Below, piece after piece: positions 22,285 to 25,190 of a stretch of DNA of 25,190 nt. The notes under the pieces were generated by a model. The model did not search any database. It saw only the letters and a list, made by a program, of their open reading frames with translations, and was not told the origin of the DNA. The translations under genes were made by a program, and so were the position numbers. The stretch's first letter is position 1; every line of letters begins with the position of its first letter. This DNA comes from an uncultured Oscillospiraceae bacterium (lineage in GTDB: Bacteria > Bacillota > Clostridia > Oscillospirales > Oscillospiraceae), in NCBI GenBank assembly GCA_934630985.1, contig CAKTXO010000012.1, positions 1 to 25,190 of the forward strand, written 5' to 3'.

Positions 22285-22392
22285 AATTGAAAAGGATCCC
22301 GGGCTCTGGAAGGGAGTGAGACGCTCCGCGAGTCGGTCACTGTGATGCTGCCCAGACAGCTAAGTCAGATACATCCCGGAATCCGTGACACA
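22285..22392 (+). ncRNA. Cobalamin riboswitch aptamer
   Basis: The RNA has the core features of the B12 class. A closing stem pairs GGATCCCGGG with CCCGGAATCC with one mismatch. A GGGAG..CTCC arm is followed by GTCACTGTGATGCTGCCC, and then AAGTCAGATACATCCCGG (the B12 box region). It sits directly before a btuF-like gene with a transcription terminator in between, which fits cobalamin-repressed expression of cobalamin or corrinoid uptake. Confidence 0.85.
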
Positions 22393-22432
22393 GCTCTGCC
22401 GGAACCGGAGTGTACGAGATAGCCTGAAATTC

Positions 22433-22464
22433 GTGCGCCCTTTTTCGGAAAGGGCGCACATTTT
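22433..22464 (+). terminator. Riboswitch expression-platform terminator
   Basis: GTGCGCCCTTT and AAAGGGCGCAC form a perfect 11-bp stem followed by ATTTTGTCT, 24 nt before the btuF-like start codon. When ligand is bound, this hairpin would stop transcription early. Confidence 0.8.
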
Positions 22465-22487
22465 GTCTGTAGAAAGGAACCAAACCC

Positions 22488-23522
22488 ATGAAGAAAATCA
22501 TTTGCCTGACTCTGGCTCTGATTCTGGCTCTGTCCTGCCTGTCCGGCTGCGGCAGCTCCCAGCCCCAGGCCGCCACCGCTGCCGCCGAAACCACTGCCCC
22601 GGCTGCCGAAACCACCGCTGCCGCCGAAACCGCCGCCGAGGACTACGGCACCGTGGTCATCCAGAACGGCGACCGCACCGTCACCTTCACCTCCATGCCC
22701 ACCGGCGTGCTGTGCGCCAACCTGTACTCCGCCGAGAACATGGTCATGCTGGGTCTGGGCGACTACATTGTGGGCAAGAATGTCCACACCAATCCTGCCG
22801 AGGTTCCTCTGGAGGAGCTGAGCGATGCCTTCGCGAACATTCCGGAAATTGAGCGTTCCAACGAGAATGCCGTTGCCAGCGGGGCAGACCTGCTGATCGG
22901 TCAGGTCAGCGCCTTCAAGGACACCTCCTGGGGCACTTACGAGCAGCTGGAAAGCGAAGGCATCCACTGCCTGACCATCACCGGCACCATCGTCCCCGAC
23001 GAGACCGTGGAGGACATCTACACCGATATCGAGAACCTGGGCAAGATCTTCAAGGTGGAGGACAAGGCCGCCGCTCTGATTGCGGACATGAAAGCCTCCA
23101 TCGCCGACACCAACGGCAAGGTGGCGGGCGTTGCCGAGGCGGACAAGCCCAAGGTCTTCGTCTTCGACAGCAGCAAGGAGGATCAGATCTACACCACCTC
23201 CTCCGGCCTGGAAAGCAACCTGATCGAGCTGGCAGGCGGCATCAACACCACCCGGGGTCAGGCGGATTCCCGCTGGTTCAACACCTCCGTGGAGACTCTG
23301 GTGGCCGCCAATCCCGATATTATCATCATCAATGACTACGGCTCCCAGACCGTGGAGGAGAAGATTGCCTACATCACCGGCAACCCTGCCTGCTCCGAGA
23401 TCCCCGCGGTGGTCAACAACAAATTCCTGGTGATTCCTCTGGTCTGCGTTATGCAGGACATCCGTGCGGCAAACGCCTGCCGGACCATGGCCGAGTATTT
23501 CTACCCGGAGCTGTTCGCCTGA
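22488..23522 (+). CDS. btuF: ABC transporter substrate-binding lipoprotein, BtuF-like
   Basis: The product is 344 aa from an ATG behind AGAAAGGA. A lipoprotein signal (MKKIICLTLALILALSCLSGC) has its lipidated cysteine at 21. It is followed by an Ala/Thr-rich linker with repeated AAETTA units (about 28-50) and a type III periplasmic-binding fold (PF01497 type: SAENMVMLGLGDYIVG..NPDIIIINDYG). It captures the ligand outside the membrane for the permease. The preceding cobalamin riboswitch makes cobalamin or a corrinoid the likely substrate; siderophore-type relatives are the alternative. A hairpin separates it from the permease gene. Confidence 0.85.
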   Translation: MKKIICLTLALILALSCLSGCGSSQPQAATAAAETTAPAAETTAAAETAAEDYGTVVIQNGDRTVTFTSMPTGVLCANLYSAENMVMLGLGDYIVGKNVHTNPAEVPLEELSDAFANIPEIERSNENAVASGADLLIGQVSAFKDTSWGTYEQLESEGIHCLTITGTIVPDETVEDIYTDIENLGKIFKVEDKAAALIADMKASIADTNGKVAGVAEADKPKVFVFDSSKEDQIYTTSSGLESNLIELAGGINTTRGQADSRWFNTSVETLVAANPDIIIINDYGSQTVEEKIAYITGNPACSEIPAVVNNKFLVIPLVCVMQDIRAANACRTMAEYFYPELFA

Positions 23523-23530
23523 TATCCGCA

Positions 23531-23561
23531 AACGGGGACGACCGCGCCGGTCATCCCCGTT
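23531..23561 (+). other. Intercistronic hairpin between btuF-like and btuC-like genes
   Basis: AACGGGGA..GACCG pairs with CGGTC..TCCCCGTT with one mismatch. No T-run follows, so it probably stabilises the btuF mRNA segment and allows more binding protein than permease, rather than terminating. Confidence 0.55.
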
Positions 23562-23581
23562 CCCTTCATTAAGGAGTGTTT

Positions 23582-24643
23582 ATGCGCAAGAAAGTCTGGA
23601 TTGCCGCCCTCTTTCTGATTCTGGCCTTGGCAGTGGCTGTCTCCCTGCTCGTTACCGTCAGCTTCGGCTCCACGGAGCTGAGCCTTCAGGAGGTCTACGC
23701 CATTTTGTATGACCACCTGTTCGCCGATGACGCCCGGGTCCATGCCGGGGTTTTTCCTCTGACCCACCTGAAAATTGTCTGGCAGATTCGTCTGCCCCGA
23801 ACCATCTTCGCCCTGCTGGTGGGGGCGGGACTGTCCGTCTGCGGCGGGGCCATGCAGTCGCTGGTGCTCAATCCCATCGCCGACCCCTATGTGCTGGGCA
23901 TTTCCTCCGGTGCCTCCGCCGGAGCCGCTCTGGCTCTGCTGACCCCCATTTCCTTTCTGGCCGGGCAGCGGCAGACCACAGCCTTCGCCTTCCTGGGGGC
24001 GCTGCTTTCCGCCTTCACCGTCTATTACCTGGCGAAAAAAGCCGGCGGCGGGAAATTGCAGCCGGTAACCTTGCTCCTGTCCGGCACGGCGGTAAACGCC
24101 GTTATGAGTGCCGTCACCAGCTACCTGATCTTCCGGGCGAAAAGCCCGGAGAGCATTGCCGCGGTGTACAGCTGGCAGATGGGCTCCATTTCCGCCGCCC
24201 AGTGGAAAACCCTGGCCACCCCGGCGTTTTTCGTCGTCGGCGGCACAATTCTCTTCACCCTGATGGGCTCCCGGTTCAACATCATGATGATGGGCGACGA
24301 GGACGCGGCGGCCATGGGTCTGCGGGTAAAGCTGTTCCGGTCAACCATGTTCCTGCTGTGCTCTCTGGTGGTAGCCTCTCTCGTGTCCATCACCGGCATC
24401 ATCGGCTTTGTGGGGCTGGTAGTGCCCCATGTGACCCGGCTGATTTCCGGCACCAGCGACAACCGGATTATTATGCCCATGAGCGCTCTGCTGGGCGGGG
24501 TTTTCCTGCTCTGGGCGGATGCCTTCGCCCGGTGCGCCTTCGGCGCGGTGGAGTTGCCCATCGGCATCGTCACCGCCTTCATCGGCGCTCCCTTCTTCAT
24601 GTTCCTGATGATCCGCAGCGGCTACGGAGGTGAAAAGGCATGA
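23582..24643 (+). CDS. btuC: FecCD/BtuC-type ABC transporter permease
   Basis: The product is 353 aa from an ATG 5 nt after AAGGAG; the in-frame GTG two codons upstream overlaps that site. It is highly hydrophobic, with about nine or ten membrane helices. Family hallmarks are RLPRTIFALLVGAGLSVCGGAMQSLVLNPIADPYVLGISSGASAGAA (about 65-115), the YSWQMGSI loop and GIIGFVGLVVPHVTRLISGTSDN near the C-terminus, the coupling helix for the ATPase. It forms the translocation pore for cobalamin-type ligands delivered by the BtuF-like protein. It overlaps the ATPase gene by ATGA. Confidence 0.9.
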   Translation: MRKKVWIAALFLILALAVAVSLLVTVSFGSTELSLQEVYAILYDHLFADDARVHAGVFPLTHLKIVWQIRLPRTIFALLVGAGLSVCGGAMQSLVLNPIADPYVLGISSGASAGAALALLTPISFLAGQRQTTAFAFLGALLSAFTVYYLAKKAGGGKLQPVTLLLSGTAVNAVMSAVTSYLIFRAKSPESIAAVYSWQMGSISAAQWKTLATPAFFVVGGTILFTLMGSRFNIMMMGDEDAAAMGLRVKLFRSTMFLLCSLVVASLVSITGIIGFVGLVVPHVTRLISGTSDNRIIMPMSALLGGVFLLWADAFARCAFGAVELPIGIVTAFIGAPFFMFLMIRSGYGGEKA

Positions 24644-25190
24644 TTCTTTCCTATGATTCCATTGCCGTCCGGCTGGGAAACAAGCAGATTCTGGAATCCG
24701 TCAGCCTGTCCTCCCGGCCTGGGCAGCTGGTGGGCATTGTGGGCGCCAACGGCTGCGGCAAGTCCACGCTCATCAAAACCACCTTCGGCACTGTCCGGCA
24801 CCAGGCCGGCGCCATCACCCTGGACGACCAGCCTATTTCCCGGTTTTCTCCCCGGGAGCTGGCCTCCTGCCTGGGCTATGTAGGTCAGGACGCCAACTGT
24901 CCCTTCAATTTCAGTGTCCGGGATGTGGTGTCCATGGGTCTTTACGCCCGGAAGGATTCGAAAAACGGCAAGCAGATCGTGGCCGATGCCATGGAGGAGC
25001 TGGGGGTATCCGCCCTGGCCGAGCGGAATATCCAAACCCTGTCCGGCGGCGAGCGCAAAATGGTCTTCATAGCCCGCGCCATCGCCCAGGGTGCCCGGAT
25101 GCTGATTCTGGATGAGCCTACCAACCACCTGGACATCCGCCACCAGCTGTTCGTCATGGACTATCTGAAGCAGTCCCGGAAGGACACTCT
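24640..25190 (+). CDS. btuD: ABC transporter ATP-binding protein, BtuD/FecE-type (3'-truncated by window)
   Basis: The ATG at 24640 overlaps the permease stop, with GGAGGTG just upstream. The frame is open to the window end, with 183 residues visible of an expected 250 or more. Walker A is GANGCGKST (35-43), the Q-loop Gln83, the ABC signature LSGGE (134-138), Walker B MLILDEP (154-160), and the D-loop NHLD follows. All catalytic elements seen are intact. It powers the uptake system encoded upstream and completes a btuF-btuC-btuD order under riboswitch control. Confidence 0.9.
   Translation, partial: MILSYDSIAVRLGNKQILESVSLSSRPGQLVGIVGANGCGKSTLIKTTFGTVRHQAGAITLDDQPISRFSPRELASCLGYVGQDANCPFNFSVRDVVSMGLYARKDSKNGKQIVADAMEELGVSALAERNIQTLSGGERKMVFIARAIAQGARMLILDEPTNHLDIRHQLFVMDYLKQSRKDT

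Noticed and set aside
22365..23531. Antisense open frame opposite the btuF-like gene
   Set aside because: Gly/Val-rich shadow; the plus-strand lipoprotein gene and riboswitch explain the DNA.

Overview
The window looks like a chromosomal segment of a gut-type Firmicute, most likely an Oscillospiraceae/Ruminococcaceae relative. The reasons are the GC-rich core genes, strong GGAGG-type ribosome sites, ECF sigma genes paired with DUF4179-like anti-sigma genes, a DivIVA-like coiled-coil protein and a FliB-like CxxCxxCC protein. The species cannot be named from sequence alone. The window starts inside a methylglyoxal-synthase-like gene and ends inside an ABC ATPase gene.

Region 1 (1-4397) is mostly housekeeping: a partial mgsA-like gene with substituted active-site positions, hisS, a FliB-like gene (minus), a DivIVA-like gene (minus) and a tRNA-Arg(CCG) gene. 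The gaps hold REP-like palindromes, a chain-of-hairpins repeat and a 167-bp MITE-like element.

Region 2 (4398-19417) is accessory. It holds a small DUF6061-like gene; a visibly AT-richer minus-strand pair (a 123-aa unknown and an HD phosphohydrolase with an EF-hand-like loop); and a 62-aa gene with a structured leader. These are followed by three consecutive ECF sigma/anti-sigma modules, an unknown 284-aa gene, and a coupled XRE - KilA-N - large serine recombinase operon. A DUF4417-type protein with an unusual C-terminal half closes the region. A 20-nt copy of the tRNA-Arg 3' end lies at 19398-19417, so the region may be, or may once have been, an integrated element bounded by tRNA-derived direct repeats.

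Region 3 (19418-25190) holds an inverted second copy of the chain-of-hairpins repeat, a fourth ECF sigma/anti-sigma module with an enlarged sensor, and a cobalamin-riboswitch-controlled btuF-btuC-btuD-type ABC uptake operon.

The strongest system-level signals are four related sigma/anti-sigma modules, three of them behind nearly identical ECF-type promoters at fixed spacing, which suggests autoregulation. Other leads are the HD/small-protein pair as a possible nucleotide-depletion module, the inverted hairpin repeats that flank about 17.5 kb, and the recombinase operon with a perfect 24-bp palindrome inside its kilA-N gene.
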